Below are positions 41,110-50,846 of a stretch of 64,000 nucleotides of DNA, one piece after another; within the stretch, counting starts at the first letter, position 1, and the number at the start of each line of letters is the position of its first letter. The position numbers were made by a program, and so were the translations under genes. The notes beneath the pieces were generated by a model, which searched no databases, had not been told where the DNA came from, and saw only the letters and a program-made list of their open reading frames with translations. This DNA is from Rhodocytophaga rosea (GTDB lineage: Bacteria; Bacteroidota; Bacteroidia; Cytophagales; 172606-1), in NCBI RefSeq assembly GCF_010119975.1, contig NZ_CP048222.1:5102501-5166500 (forward strand). The letters run 5' to 3'.

Positions 41110-41445
41110 ATGCAACCAACCTATTATAATCCCGAAGACCTGAAAAAATTTGGTTCTATTGGCGAGTTTCAAAAAAAATTAGCTGATAAGTTCTTTACTT
41201 ATTATGGAGAAGTATTCGCTGAAGGAGAATTATCAGCCAGGGAAAAATCTCTGATTGCTCTGGCTGTATCACATGCGGTACAATGCCCATATTGCATTGA
41301 TGCCTATTCGGTAGATGCGATGGAAAAAGGATATACCGAAGCACAAATGATGGAAGCTGTGCATGTGGCGGCTGCTATCCGGGGAGGGGCTACGCTGGTA
41401 CATGGCGTACAAATGATGAATAAAGTAAAAGAACTATCTATGTAA
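41110..41445 (+). CDS. Arsenosugar-associated CMD/peroxidase-like protein
   Basis: A 111-residue carboxymuconolactone-decarboxylase-like protein with the redox pair Cys59-x-x-Cys62 (HAVQCPYCIDAY) followed by the family His region EAVHVAAAIRGG. The wording of the N terminus (YYNPEDLKKFGSIGEF) and the position 137 bp before arsS identify it as the peroxidase-like partner of arsenosugar biosynthesis. Its exact step is not established. Confidence 0.88.
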   Translation: MQPTYYNPEDLKKFGSIGEFQKKLADKFFTYYGEVFAEGELSAREKSLIALAVSHAVQCPYCIDAYSVDAMEKGYTEAQMMEAVHVAAAIRGGATLVHGVQMMNKVKELSM

Positions 41446-41582
41446 ACATTGTCATTTGTCAGTGGTGAGTTGCCATACTATTTTGTTAGAAAATATATCT
41501 GTATTAACGGCGAACAAAGGTTTGTGTAATCAAATTTTACACCTGAACCCTAAAACTGATCAATGACTTCTTGTAAAAACCA

Positions 41583-42644
41583 ATGACCAACCTGATTAAA
41601 AGTTTAAAAGCTTCACAATCTGTTTTATCCAGAGCAGATTACCAGTTAGAAGTGTTAAATAACCAGTCTTTAGCAAAAAAAATGTTTCCAGATTTTGCTG
41701 CTAAATTAACGCAGGCCGGATTGTTTCCACTAAAACCTACCGGGATTGAAATATTCCAGGTAAATGTGGGTAAAATGTGTAACCAGACCTGTAAGCATTG
41801 CCATGTAGATGCCGGTCCGGACCGTAAAGAAATTATGACCAGGGAAACCATGCAGCAATGCCTGGATGTGCTGTCCACCCATGATATTCCAATAGTGGAT
41901 ATTACCGGGGGAGCACCTGAAATGAATCCGAATTTCAGATGGTTTGTAGAAGAGTGCAATAAGCTGGGCAAGAAAATAATAGTCCGCTGCAACCTGACGA
42001 TTATAGTAGCCAATCCCAAATATCACGATCTGCCGGAATTTTACCGCCAGCATCAGGTAGAAGTAGTAAGTTCCCTGCCTTTTTACAATGCTGACCGCAC
42101 CGACCGGCAACGGGGCAAAGGCGTGTTTGAAAGTTCTGTACAGGCTTTAAAAATGCTCAATCAAGTAGGGTATGGGCAGGAGGGAAGCGGACTGATTTTA
42201 AATCTGGTCTATAATCCAGCTGGTGCTTTTCTGCCGGCAACGCAAGCTTCGCTGGAAAAGCAATTTAAAAAAGCCTTGCTCGATGAATTCGGTATCCGTT
42301 TTAACCAGCTTTACGCCATTACTAATATGCCAGTGAGCCGCTTTCTTGATTTTCTGCTGCAATCCGGCAATTATGAAGGGTATATGGAGAAGCTGGTAAA
42401 TTCCTTCAATCCGCAGGCAGCTGCCGGTGTAATGTGCCGCAATACACTTTCTGTAGGCTGGGATGGCTCACTCTACGACTGCGATTTTAACCAGATGCTC
42501 GAACTGCAGGTTTCTGCTCCCACTTCTACCCACATCCGCCAGTTCAACCTCAATGAACTCAATAACCGAGACATTGTACTCAATCAGCATTGTTATGGCT
42601 GCACTGCAGGAGCCGGTTCCAGTTGCGGAGGAAATACGGCGTAG
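41583..42644 (+). CDS. arsS: Arsenosugar biosynthesis radical SAM protein ArsS
   Basis: A 353-residue radical SAM enzyme. The 4Fe-4S site is Cys66-x3-Cys70-x2-Cys73 in KMCNQTCKHCHVDAGPD. The C terminus has further cysteines (CRNTLSVGWDGSLYDCDFNQ and CYGCTAGAGSSCGG), typical of ArsS. The enzyme takes part in making dimethylarsinoyl ribosides, so the cell probably detoxifies arsenic this way. No arsM methyltransferase is seen next to it. Confidence 0.93.
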   Translation: MTNLIKSLKASQSVLSRADYQLEVLNNQSLAKKMFPDFAAKLTQAGLFPLKPTGIEIFQVNVGKMCNQTCKHCHVDAGPDRKEIMTRETMQQCLDVLSTHDIPIVDITGGAPEMNPNFRWFVEECNKLGKKIIVRCNLTIIVANPKYHDLPEFYRQHQVEVVSSLPFYNADRTDRQRGKGVFESSVQALKMLNQVGYGQEGSGLILNLVYNPAGAFLPATQASLEKQFKKALLDEFGIRFNQLYAITNMPVSRFLDFLLQSGNYEGYMEKLVNSFNPQAAAGVMCRNTLSVGWDGSLYDCDFNQMLELQVSAPTSTHIRQFNLNELNNRDIVLNQHCYGCTAGAGSSCGGNTA

Positions 42645-42708
42645 AAATGAAGATTACATTATCAATAGTTGATTTTCAACATTCATAAAGCAATTTTTCT
42701 ACAGGTTT

Positions 42709-43467
42709 ATGTCAAACGATTTTGAATCACTACAAAAATTCAAAGAATACTGTGATTATTATGGATTGGCATATATCGAATTGGAAGATATTTCTTCTGA
42801 GAAAAGAAAATATTACTACATGCCTCCTAAACGTTCTCCTTTATACAACAATAAAGATAATAAAATGGTAGAGTTCGATACCATTGAAGATAAGGGTAAA
42901 TTGTTTACTTATCCATCTTTGAAAGAAAAACTATTGAATGAAAACATCGACTTAGCGAAAATAATGGCTAAATTTTGGGGAGGGATTCGATATCTACGTC
43001 TCAATTATATTGAATATGCAGAAAGATTAAAGGATTTACAGAACAATTTTAGCTATTTTCTTGATGAAATAAATACAAAACTAGGCATCGATTACAAAAG
43101 CTGGCAATTTACAAATGAGGAGTTTTATCAATTGAATATCAAGCTCATAATTATGAATGAGCTTGAATTAGTTCAGGTGGAGATTCCTTTAACAATTCTT
43201 TTTCTTTTATATGCTCAGCAAAAATATAACAATACTTTTGAGATTGTTCAATCCAAAAATGTTATAGAAGAGCCTATTCTTTCTATTGATTTAATTACCT
43301 TAAATAATAGGATCAATTTTTCTGATTTAGTTTTACGAGTTTTGTTTCCTGATTTTAACAGGGATGACTATGATAGAGAAGAGGATGTTATAATTAGCAT
43401 TTCAGGATTAAAAAGTCTGATTGACTATTACAATGGCAATAAATTTGTCAAAGTACATCCAGAATAA
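42709..43467 (+). CDS. Unknown 252-residue AT-rich protein
   Basis: A soluble protein rich in Asn, Tyr, Lys and Ile, markedly more AT-rich than its neighbours. No motif recognised. It begins 64 bp after arsS on the same strand, then a 68-bp gap leads to the convergent sugar-utilisation locus. Its composition suggests recent acquisition; host or phage interaction roles cannot be supported. Confidence 0.6.
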   Translation: MSNDFESLQKFKEYCDYYGLAYIELEDISSEKRKYYYMPPKRSPLYNNKDNKMVEFDTIEDKGKLFTYPSLKEKLLNENIDLAKIMAKFWGGIRYLRLNYIEYAERLKDLQNNFSYFLDEINTKLGIDYKSWQFTNEEFYQLNIKLIIMNELELVQVEIPLTILFLLYAQQKYNNTFEIVQSKNVIEEPILSIDLITLNNRINFSDLVLRVLFPDFNRDDYDREEDVIISISGLKSLIDYYNGNKFVKVHPE

Positions 43468-43535
43468 ATTTACAATCCTGTCTATAATAACTGAAACAAT
43501 TTATTTATAAATGTAATACCCTTAGCTGTTATACT

Positions 43536-45812
43536 CTACTCATAACACCTCACTTCAAATAAAGAAGCCGGTACCTTCCCTTGCATCGTTTTCAGATGAA
43601 TCACCAGTCGGGATGTAGTTATGGGTTGCTCGAAATGGATGGTGTTCCGGGTTTGGTGATTGTCAGGCTGGTGGTATATGCGTTCATTACGGTCGTTGCA
43701 GAGAATATATTCCTTCACACAGAAAGGCATAGTAGTTTCCGGATGTGCCATCAGCACCGTTTCCATCGGATGGTCGAAATCGGTGTCAAAACTTAGTTCA
43801 ATGCGGCGGATCTGTTTTTTTTCTGGCCAGGAAATCGTAACAGAGGGATTGGTATCCTGCAAACTGGTTACCCAGGCATTAGGCTGACTGGTGGGACGGG
43901 CAATACCATTGCGGAGGTTTTCTACCGAAAATACTTTGATCCCAGGATGGATTTGCATAGCAAAATTATGCCCGGCTGGGCGGCGTTGCGGGCACCAGAA
44001 CTCGTAAGTATCCATGCCAATGTCTTCCGTAGGTTCTTGTTTGCCATAATTAGATACGGCCGGGTTGGTCTGGTTGAAAACGGATAAAACGCCTGTTACT
44101 CTTACATTACTATACTGGACTTTCACCAGTTCATTTTTTAGCAAACACACAAATGAATAACAAGGCTGGGAAAAGATGCTTTGAAAAGAAAGCTTTACTT
44201 GCTGTCTTCCGGCATGTAAGTGAATTTCTTGTGTTTCTAAAGTAACATCTGGCGTATGGTTAGCTGGCTTGCTGCTGCAACGAAACTCAACTGTAAGTGT
44301 AGTTTCCTTTTCTGCCCATAGCCACAAACTAATATCCGGCATTTTACCAACAGCTATAGGAAGCATCTGGGCAGCAGAATCTTTTAGAGGCAATAGCGGT
44401 CCATCCGGGGGAAGTTCTTGTAACACAAATTCGCTGGTAGATGACAATGTAGCCTGTTGTACCAGATCTTCCTCATCCTTCAAAGCCAATCCAGGTATAT
44501 ACTGACCAGATTTTAATAATTCCTTCTGCAAAAGATTAATGCTGTTTTCACCTAATTGCCTGGGCAGTAGGTTTTTTCGCGTACATAAAACTGCAGCCAT
44601 AGCAGCCGCCTGGCCTACATACGCACTGGTTCCCATGACCCTGGAAGAACCAAATGCCACATGCGACACACTGATAATTCTGCCAGCCAGAAACAGGTTT
44701 TTAATATTGCGGCTATACAATGATCGATAGGGAATCTGGTAGATACCTTTACTGTGCCACTGGTTGCACCCTGGTTTTTCGCTGAATATACCGTCTGCCG
44801 GATGCAAATCTATCGACCAGCCTCCAAATGCGACTGCATCTGTATGCTGGAGCTGCTCTACAATATCCTGCTGTTTGAGTATATAATCGCCTTCAAAACG
44901 GCGGCTTTCCCGTTTGCCGGGAATATAACCTACCCATTCCAAGGTCATAGTGTCGGCTTCAGGGAAATTGCCGGAATTTTTAATATAATTCCATACGCCA
45001 TACACTACTTTCCATAGTTCCCATTTGATTTTTTCAGTATCATGCACCGTATCTAAGCGGCCACCATATTCGATCCACCAGAGCTGGCAACCATATTCTT
45101 TGGCATTAAAACGGCGATACCTGGGGATTTTGGTAATGTCTTGTAAAGCGTAACTCGGTGCGATAAACCGCACTGGTTTGCCAGTATCTTTGGAATAAAA
45201 ATAGAGGGAATGCCCCAGCAATTCCCCATATTCGGCATCCGGTGCAAATTTTTCCCCAAATTCTTCTTTTGCCTCAGCTCCCATGCGGAAAGCGGCTCCA
45301 GCTCCAAATGCTACAATGCCATCTCCAGACGCATCACAAAACAAAGGAGCGGTTAATTCATACAAAGTACTGTTCTGGCTGCAAAAGGCTTTTACTCCAC
45401 CAATAGTATCTGGCGAAGATTTTTGCACTTCAAATACGGCTGTATTGAGCAGCAGCTGAATATTTCTTTCTTCCAATACTTTTTCGAGCAGGATGGTATC
45501 GTAAATAATGGCATTTCCCTCCGGATTGCGGTACATATTTTCCACCAGAATCTCGTCGATTACACCGCCTTCACGTGCCCAGCGGTTGTTATTGCCCATA
45601 TGAGATGTAGCTCCTAGTACCCACAGCCGCACTTCGCTGGAAGAATTACCGCCTAAAACCGGCCTGTCCTGTACCAGAATTACCCGGATACCAGCCCGGG
45701 CGGCTGTAATGGCTCCACAGGTTCCTGCCAATCCACCGCCCACGATCACCAGGTCAGCTTGTAAAGGATCAGTTTTTAAGGTTCTGCTTGCTGAAAAATC
45801 TTCTTTTATCAT
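43536..45812 (-). CDS. FAD-dependent oxidoreductase of the carbohydrate locus
   Basis: A 758-residue protein. The N-terminal FAD_oxidored domain (about 15-420) has LVIVGGGLAGTCGAITAARAG and RPVLGGNSSSEVRLWV, then FCDASGDGIVAFGAGA and NLFLAGRIISVSHVAFGSSR. The C-terminal 330 residues are beta-rich, perhaps carbohydrate-binding. There is no signal peptide. Proteins of this type occur in polysaccharide loci next to glycosidases, where their reaction is not settled. It is the last gene of the minus-strand locus, 35 bp after the GH2 gene. Confidence 0.85.
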   Translation of the reverse strand: MIKEDFSASRTLKTDPLQADLVIVGGGLAGTCGAITAARAGIRVILVQDRPVLGGNSSSEVRLWVLGATSHMGNNNRWAREGGVIDEILVENMYRNPEGNAIIYDTILLEKVLEERNIQLLLNTAVFEVQKSSPDTIGGVKAFCSQNSTLYELTAPLFCDASGDGIVAFGAGAAFRMGAEAKEEFGEKFAPDAEYGELLGHSLYFYSKDTGKPVRFIAPSYALQDITKIPRYRRFNAKEYGCQLWWIEYGGRLDTVHDTEKIKWELWKVVYGVWNYIKNSGNFPEADTMTLEWVGYIPGKRESRRFEGDYILKQQDIVEQLQHTDAVAFGGWSIDLHPADGIFSEKPGCNQWHSKGIYQIPYRSLYSRNIKNLFLAGRIISVSHVAFGSSRVMGTSAYVGQAAAMAAVLCTRKNLLPRQLGENSINLLQKELLKSGQYIPGLALKDEEDLVQQATLSSTSEFVLQELPPDGPLLPLKDSAAQMLPIAVGKMPDISLWLWAEKETTLTVEFRCSSKPANHTPDVTLETQEIHLHAGRQQVKLSFQSIFSQPCYSFVCLLKNELVKVQYSNVRVTGVLSVFNQTNPAVSNYGKQEPTEDIGMDTYEFWCPQRRPAGHNFAMQIHPGIKVFSVENLRNGIARPTSQPNAWVTSLQDTNPSVTISWPEKKQIRRIELSFDTDFDHPMETVLMAHPETTMPFCVKEYILCNDRNERIYHQPDNHQTRNTIHFEQPITTSRLVIHLKTMQGKVPASLFEVRCYE

Positions 45813-45847
45813 AATTGTATCGATTCAAGGAATTAAACTGGTTGAAA

Positions 45848-48835
45848 TTATTTTTGTGCCACAGCAGTACTGGTGATTGCTTCAGAAGCAGCCGACGATC
45901 CATAAACATTGATGGCCGAAAGCCGGAAGGTATAGGAATGAGAAGGCTGTAATCCATCTATCCGAAGGTATTCCAGATTGGAGCCGGAGATTTGCCAGGA
46001 TTGTTCTTTGCCATTTTCCTGATAACTTACCAGATAGGCGGTTGCTTTAGGAACTGGCATGAATGCAATCACTGCCTGACTTCCTTTTCTGGCAACGCCT
46101 GTAATGACCGGAGATTTAGGCGGTAGTTTTCCATCAGGTATAACCGTATGCATTTCCGACCATTTGCTGGTAACATATTGCTGTACCGTCCGTCGCATCT
46201 GGAAATAATAGGGCTTGCCATTTTCTACATTCGGAATGCGGCAAACACCTTTTGTAATGACTTTCAGCGATTTCCACTGAGTGGTATCAGATGTAGTTCC
46301 ATACCGGATTTCGTACAGGTAATCATAGTTTTCGTAGCCATAGCCAATAAAAAGACTGCTGTCGGCGGCTTCTGCATGCCAGATCACTGGTGGCAATAAA
46401 TCTGAATCTGGCGTAATTGTGATAGTTTTGGATGGAGTGCCTAAACCCAGGTCGTTAAGCCCTATTACCTGAAAATGATAGCTTTCGCCTTTTTCAAGTT
46501 TCTTAATGTCAATATAATGATTGATAGTAGTATCACTGGTGGCAGCAAAATCATTTTTGCCATACTTTACTATATAGTAAGCCGCTGTTGAGTTCTTTTC
46601 AAATACAATCCTGACACCACTTTCTCCAGTAATTACCGCTTTAATTTCCGGCGCAGCAGGTTTTTGTAAATAAACTATTGTATCATACACATTATAATGC
46701 GTAGGAGAGAGCAGTGAAAACTTTATCTGTCCTGGATTTTCTTGCGGCATTTTCCATTGTATAGTTTGAGTAAGCGCTTTGTCTCCGGGTTTGATTTGGG
46801 GCAAAGTAGCCATGCCGCTTTCGGTGCATTTTCCCTGCCTGTCTTTCACTTCCCATACGAGCTGATAATTTCTCAAAGTATAGGCTGGTAAATCCAGTTT
46901 ACCCCTGGGTTGAATAGTAACGGTAGTCCTAACTGTTTCACCGGGTTTTGCCTCTTTCACCGGACTTACCTTTATGGAGCGAATGGGTGCAAATTCCCGT
47001 TTGAACGCATCATACGCCCGTTTGGGTTGCCGGAAAACATTTACAATTCCCCATGCCCGGTTTCCGGTGGCAGCTGTGTTCCAGGCAGCATGCGCCTGCC
47101 AGAGGCTGCGGTAATCGTTGAATGTCCATAGAGAAGCGCCTATCAGGTAATCCCTTCCCCGGATGTCGTCGATCATTTTTTTCGCCTCCAGTACACCCAG
47201 GTTCAGGTTTTCGTTAGTGAGGTTATAGCCGATTTCAGAATAGAATAGCGGCTTGCCAGGATGCAGTTCATGGGCTTTGTCTGCATTTTTGCCAAGGCCA
47301 CCATATTTATTCAGCAGTACCATTTCTGAATACTGGGTTGGGTCCAGAGCTTGCGGATGGGGAGCAGTGGATTTCACAGTAGAAACATCTTTATAAGCGC
47401 CTGCCCCTTGAGGGGCATTTTTGTCTTTCACCTGCGAATCGGCGGAATGGCTTACATAAACCGCCATGCGGGAATCGTCGAGGTCATTTTTTACATAATT
47501 CACTGCCGACTGTACATATTCCATCACTTTCGGATTCTGGTGAATAAACCCGATTTCATTGCCTACACACCAGCCAATAATGGAAGGATGATTGAATTGC
47601 AGGTTCACGAGGTTTTTCAGCCATTCTTTAGGCAGAGGATTATCCGGATCAACCAGGGCATCTTGTCCCCAGAGCGGAATTTCACTGTAGAGTAAAATCC
47701 CTTTTTCATCAATATAATCGAGGATTTCGTTGGGAAGCGGCAAATGCGAAAGCCGAGTCATATTCGCTCCAGCTTTTTTCATCAGGTCAATATCTTCTTT
47801 GTAGCGCCATTCTGGTAAAGTATTTCCAGTGGTACGGTCATCGGGAACCCAGTTGTAACCCATTAGTCGCACTGGTTCACCATTCAGTTTGAATGTTATG
47901 CCATCAATTTCTACTTTCCGGATGCCAAAGCGATCGTGTTTTTTGTGTAAAACTTGTCCTTTCTGATTTAGCCTTACTTCCAGGTTATACAGATACGGGT
48001 CATCGAAATGCCAGAGATGCGTCTGAGATCTGGATAAGGTAGTGGTAAGCACATATTCCTTACTGCTCTTTGATGGAAGAGTAGCGGTAAGCGGCAAATT
48101 CTTGAGCCCGGCTTTAGTTGATGATATAGCCACATTACATGTCACTTCCTGCGGCTGTTCGGTATCGTTGCGTAACATAACTTTTACCGTAAGGGCTGCT
48201 GTTCCTTTTGCCAGATCCGGATTGGAAACTATATGTGCCTGCTCAATGCGTACAGGATTTGTTGCTATGAAATGCACTGGCCTTCGGATGCCACCCCAGT
48301 TCCAGATGGCACCTCTGCGGAAAGTATTATCAGCACAAACGACAATCGTATTTTTCGCACCAAGCTTTACATCGTTTGTTACATCAAAAGAAAAAGGAAA
48401 AAATCCACTGTGGCTTTCACCTAACAATTTTCCGTTGAGCCATACTTTTGAATCGTGATATACTGCTTCAAAATGCAATTGTATGGTATTGCCTTGCCAG
48501 TTTGAGGGAACTTCTACGGTTTTGCGGTACCAGCCTTTGCCTGAAAAATGGGCATATTCGTTATGTGTATCCCAGTTTCCGGGAACTTCCATACTTTCCC
48601 AACCCGGAGCTGTATAGCTTTCTGCAAACCATTTTTCTTCTTCTCCAACCTGATTGGGGTCTGTTTTAAATGCCCATTTTCCATTCAAAGACAGCCTAAT
48701 TTCTCCAGTTTGCTGCTGAGCGAGTGCAGGATGAATAGTTTGCAAAAGCATCCAACAGGAAAATATGAAAAGTGCTTTTGAAGCATTCCACTTGTAAGGA
48801 GTAACCATGTGCACTATTGTATATAGTTTGTTCAT
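45848..48835 (-). CDS. Secreted GH2-family glycosidase with fibronectin-like tail
   Basis: A 995-residue enzyme. A signal peptide ends near residue 40 (HPALAQ). A sugar-binding jelly roll (about 45-195), an immunoglobulin-like domain (to about 305) and a TIM barrel follow. The acid/base is Glu427 in GWCVGNEIGF and the nucleophile Glu534 in LFYSEIGYN. Residues from about 720 to the end contain two or three fibronectin type III-like domains. Specificity (galactosidase, glucuronidase or other) is not clear from motifs. Its ATG overlaps the stop of the symporter gene by one base, so the two are coupled. Confidence 0.9.
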   Translation of the reverse strand: MNKLYTIVHMVTPYKWNASKALFIFSCWMLLQTIHPALAQQQTGEIRLSLNGKWAFKTDPNQVGEEEKWFAESYTAPGWESMEVPGNWDTHNEYAHFSGKGWYRKTVEVPSNWQGNTIQLHFEAVYHDSKVWLNGKLLGESHSGFFPFSFDVTNDVKLGAKNTIVVCADNTFRRGAIWNWGGIRRPVHFIATNPVRIEQAHIVSNPDLAKGTAALTVKVMLRNDTEQPQEVTCNVAISSTKAGLKNLPLTATLPSKSSKEYVLTTTLSRSQTHLWHFDDPYLYNLEVRLNQKGQVLHKKHDRFGIRKVEIDGITFKLNGEPVRLMGYNWVPDDRTTGNTLPEWRYKEDIDLMKKAGANMTRLSHLPLPNEILDYIDEKGILLYSEIPLWGQDALVDPDNPLPKEWLKNLVNLQFNHPSIIGWCVGNEIGFIHQNPKVMEYVQSAVNYVKNDLDDSRMAVYVSHSADSQVKDKNAPQGAGAYKDVSTVKSTAPHPQALDPTQYSEMVLLNKYGGLGKNADKAHELHPGKPLFYSEIGYNLTNENLNLGVLEAKKMIDDIRGRDYLIGASLWTFNDYRSLWQAHAAWNTAATGNRAWGIVNVFRQPKRAYDAFKREFAPIRSIKVSPVKEAKPGETVRTTVTIQPRGKLDLPAYTLRNYQLVWEVKDRQGKCTESGMATLPQIKPGDKALTQTIQWKMPQENPGQIKFSLLSPTHYNVYDTIVYLQKPAAPEIKAVITGESGVRIVFEKNSTAAYYIVKYGKNDFAATSDTTINHYIDIKKLEKGESYHFQVIGLNDLGLGTPSKTITITPDSDLLPPVIWHAEAADSSLFIGYGYENYDYLYEIRYGTTSDTTQWKSLKVITKGVCRIPNVENGKPYYFQMRRTVQQYVTSKWSEMHTVIPDGKLPPKSPVITGVARKGSQAVIAFMPVPKATAYLVSYQENGKEQSWQISGSNLEYLRIDGLQPSHSYTFRLSAINVYGSSAASEAITSTAVAQK

Positions 48836-50547
48836 CAGTTCAATACATTTGTGGTGTTAGCCACTTCTATTTTGATTTTTTCAGAAGCATGCCAGGGAAT
48901 ATAAGCCAGAATTAAAATCACGCTTGCCAAACCAGCTACCAGCCAGGTTCCAGAGCTGGTGAGCCAGCTTAGTATATATAACAAGAATGCAGTAAAGGCC
49001 AGGGCAAATGCAATTACCCGTAAGCCAAAGCGGTTCTGTTTATGTATTTCCTCTTTTTCTTCTTCCGTTTCCAGAAGTTGTGCGGCTTTTTTACGGGCTT
49101 TTACTGTCAGGTAATTTTCGTAATCCGGGTTGATTTTTTGATGGAAGACAGTCCACAATTCATAGCTAATCAGCATCAGTGCAGGCAAACCAACCCCCAG
49201 CATCATTTCTTCGCCCCGGCTTAATTTGATTCCCGCCAGTAGCGGTAAAATCATCTTGAAAAACAGGTTTACCAGCAGACTAATGATAGTGATCAGGAAA
49301 GTAGCTTTTCCGGTTAGGCGCTTAGAAAATAATGCCCAGATGGGAGGAGCCAGCAGCGGTCCGCCAGTAATGGCTCCAATACTCAATACTACTTCTACCA
49401 TTCCTCCGGCTGAAGGCACCAGCAAGGCAATCACAATCATTCCCAGGCCAAATAACCAGGAGAAAAAACGGGCAAAAAACATCAATTTCTGATCGGAAGC
49501 CGTTGGGTTAATTAAACCTTTGTAAATGTCGTTGGTGAAAACGGCTGAAACCACATTCAGGGTAGTGTTGGCTGTAGCCGAAGTGGAAAAATACATGCCT
49601 GTAATCATCAGGCCCATTAATCCAGGTGGAAGCACTTTCTGGCATACAAGCAGATAGGCATTTTCAGTATCCAAACCTTGTAAGGTGGGGTTAATGGTCT
49701 GGTATAACATAGGCGGCAGCATCCAGATTACCGGACTGATAAGGTATAAGCCTGCAAAAAGAAAAGCTACTTTTCTTGCCCCTGCTTTGCTTTCTACACT
49801 GGTATAGCGTTGCACAAACGTCCAGTTGCCACCGATATAGAAAATATGATAGAGGGCAAAAGCCAGAATAAAGCCAAGGGTATATTCCCCATTCAGTAAG
49901 TTGAAAAAACCATCCGGCGCTTGTTGGGTAAATGTGTCAAATCCTCCGGCTGCCTCTGTAGCTAACGGCAGAATAATAAGTACGGCACAAGTGAGAATCA
50001 CAAATTGCAGAATATCGGTTACCATAACGGCCCATAAACCGCCTACCGCTGTATAGGCAATCATGAATAAACCCAGCACAATGGTACTGGGAACAAGTGG
50101 AAAACCTAAGGATACGCTCACCAGTTTTGCTACCGGATACAATACGGAACCTTTGATAAACAGCGAGACTAGCAGGAAAATATAGATATACGTTTTTTGC
50201 ACCCTGCTTCCCAGGCGTTCTTTTACGTATTCAGCCGCTGTAAGTGCCCCGGTCGCTTTCCACCTGGGTGCCAGCCAGATAGCGGTGATGATTCCTCCTA
50301 AGCACATAGTCCATTGAATGGTGATGGCGACCCAGCCATATTTATAGGCAATAGAACCCCAGGCGACAAAGGTACCGGCAGAAAAAAAGCTCATAAACAA
50401 GGATAAGCCACCAATAAACCAGGGTACTGCTTCTCCTCCGGCAAAAAAAGATTTCAGGTTCCGTCCGGTACGGGCGAATAAAAGACCAATGCCTAATACA
50501 AAAGCGGAGAAAACAAAAATCACTATGGTATCAATGGTGGAACTCAT
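48835..50547 (-). CDS. Sodium:solute symporter (SSS family)
   Basis: A 570-residue inner-membrane transporter with about 13-14 helices. SSS features include GLLFARTGRNLKSFFAGGEAVPWFIGGLSLFMSFFSAGTFVAWG at the start and the sodium-site helix TGMYFSTSATANTTLNVVSA. It probably imports the monosaccharide or uronate released by the locus enzymes. It is coupled to the GH2 gene downstream and stands 300 bp from the six-hairpin glycosidase gene upstream, a gap that includes a dispersed-repeat-like sequence. Confidence 0.9.
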   Translation of the reverse strand: MSSTIDTIVIFVFSAFVLGIGLLFARTGRNLKSFFAGGEAVPWFIGGLSLFMSFFSAGTFVAWGSIAYKYGWVAITIQWTMCLGGIITAIWLAPRWKATGALTAAEYVKERLGSRVQKTYIYIFLLVSLFIKGSVLYPVAKLVSVSLGFPLVPSTIVLGLFMIAYTAVGGLWAVMVTDILQFVILTCAVLIILPLATEAAGGFDTFTQQAPDGFFNLLNGEYTLGFILAFALYHIFYIGGNWTFVQRYTSVESKAGARKVAFLFAGLYLISPVIWMLPPMLYQTINPTLQGLDTENAYLLVCQKVLPPGLMGLMITGMYFSTSATANTTLNVVSAVFTNDIYKGLINPTASDQKLMFFARFFSWLFGLGMIVIALLVPSAGGMVEVVLSIGAITGGPLLAPPIWALFSKRLTGKATFLITIISLLVNLFFKMILPLLAGIKLSRGEEMMLGVGLPALMLISYELWTVFHQKINPDYENYLTVKARKKAAQLLETEEEKEEIHKQNRFGLRVIAFALAFTAFLLYILSWLTSSGTWLVAGLASVILILAYIPWHASEKIKIEVANTTNVLN

Positions 50548-50609
50548 TCAATGTAGAGAAAAAGTGAAATACAATGTCAGTAATATATTGTTTTGCATCA
50601 GATATGTGA

Positions 50610-50830
50610 TTCATGCTTAAATGTCCCTTCATTACGCCGTCTTTACTTTTCTTTTACATGCCCAAAAGAAAAGTAACAAAAGAAAAAGCAGCACCAACAA
50701 AGCCTGTTTTACGCCAGATAAAATCATCGCTCAAACCTCCGGCCTGCACACAAGGCCAAAACTGGCCACACTGTTGCTGCACCTTCCACCGCACTTTTTC
50801 TTTGTCTATAGAATTCAAATCTTTAAATCC
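50610..50830 (+). repeat. Probable dispersed intergenic repeat
   Basis: In one plus-strand frame the segment reads KRKVTKEKAAPTKP and LRQIKSSLKPPACTQGQ, wording that I recall in many spurious short proteins of Bacteroidota genomes, so it is probably a copy of a widespread noncoding repeat and not a gene. It lies between two genes of the carbohydrate locus. This rests on memory of such sequences, not on a comparison. Confidence 0.45.
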
Positions 50831-50846
50831 TTCTAGTATTTTTTAC

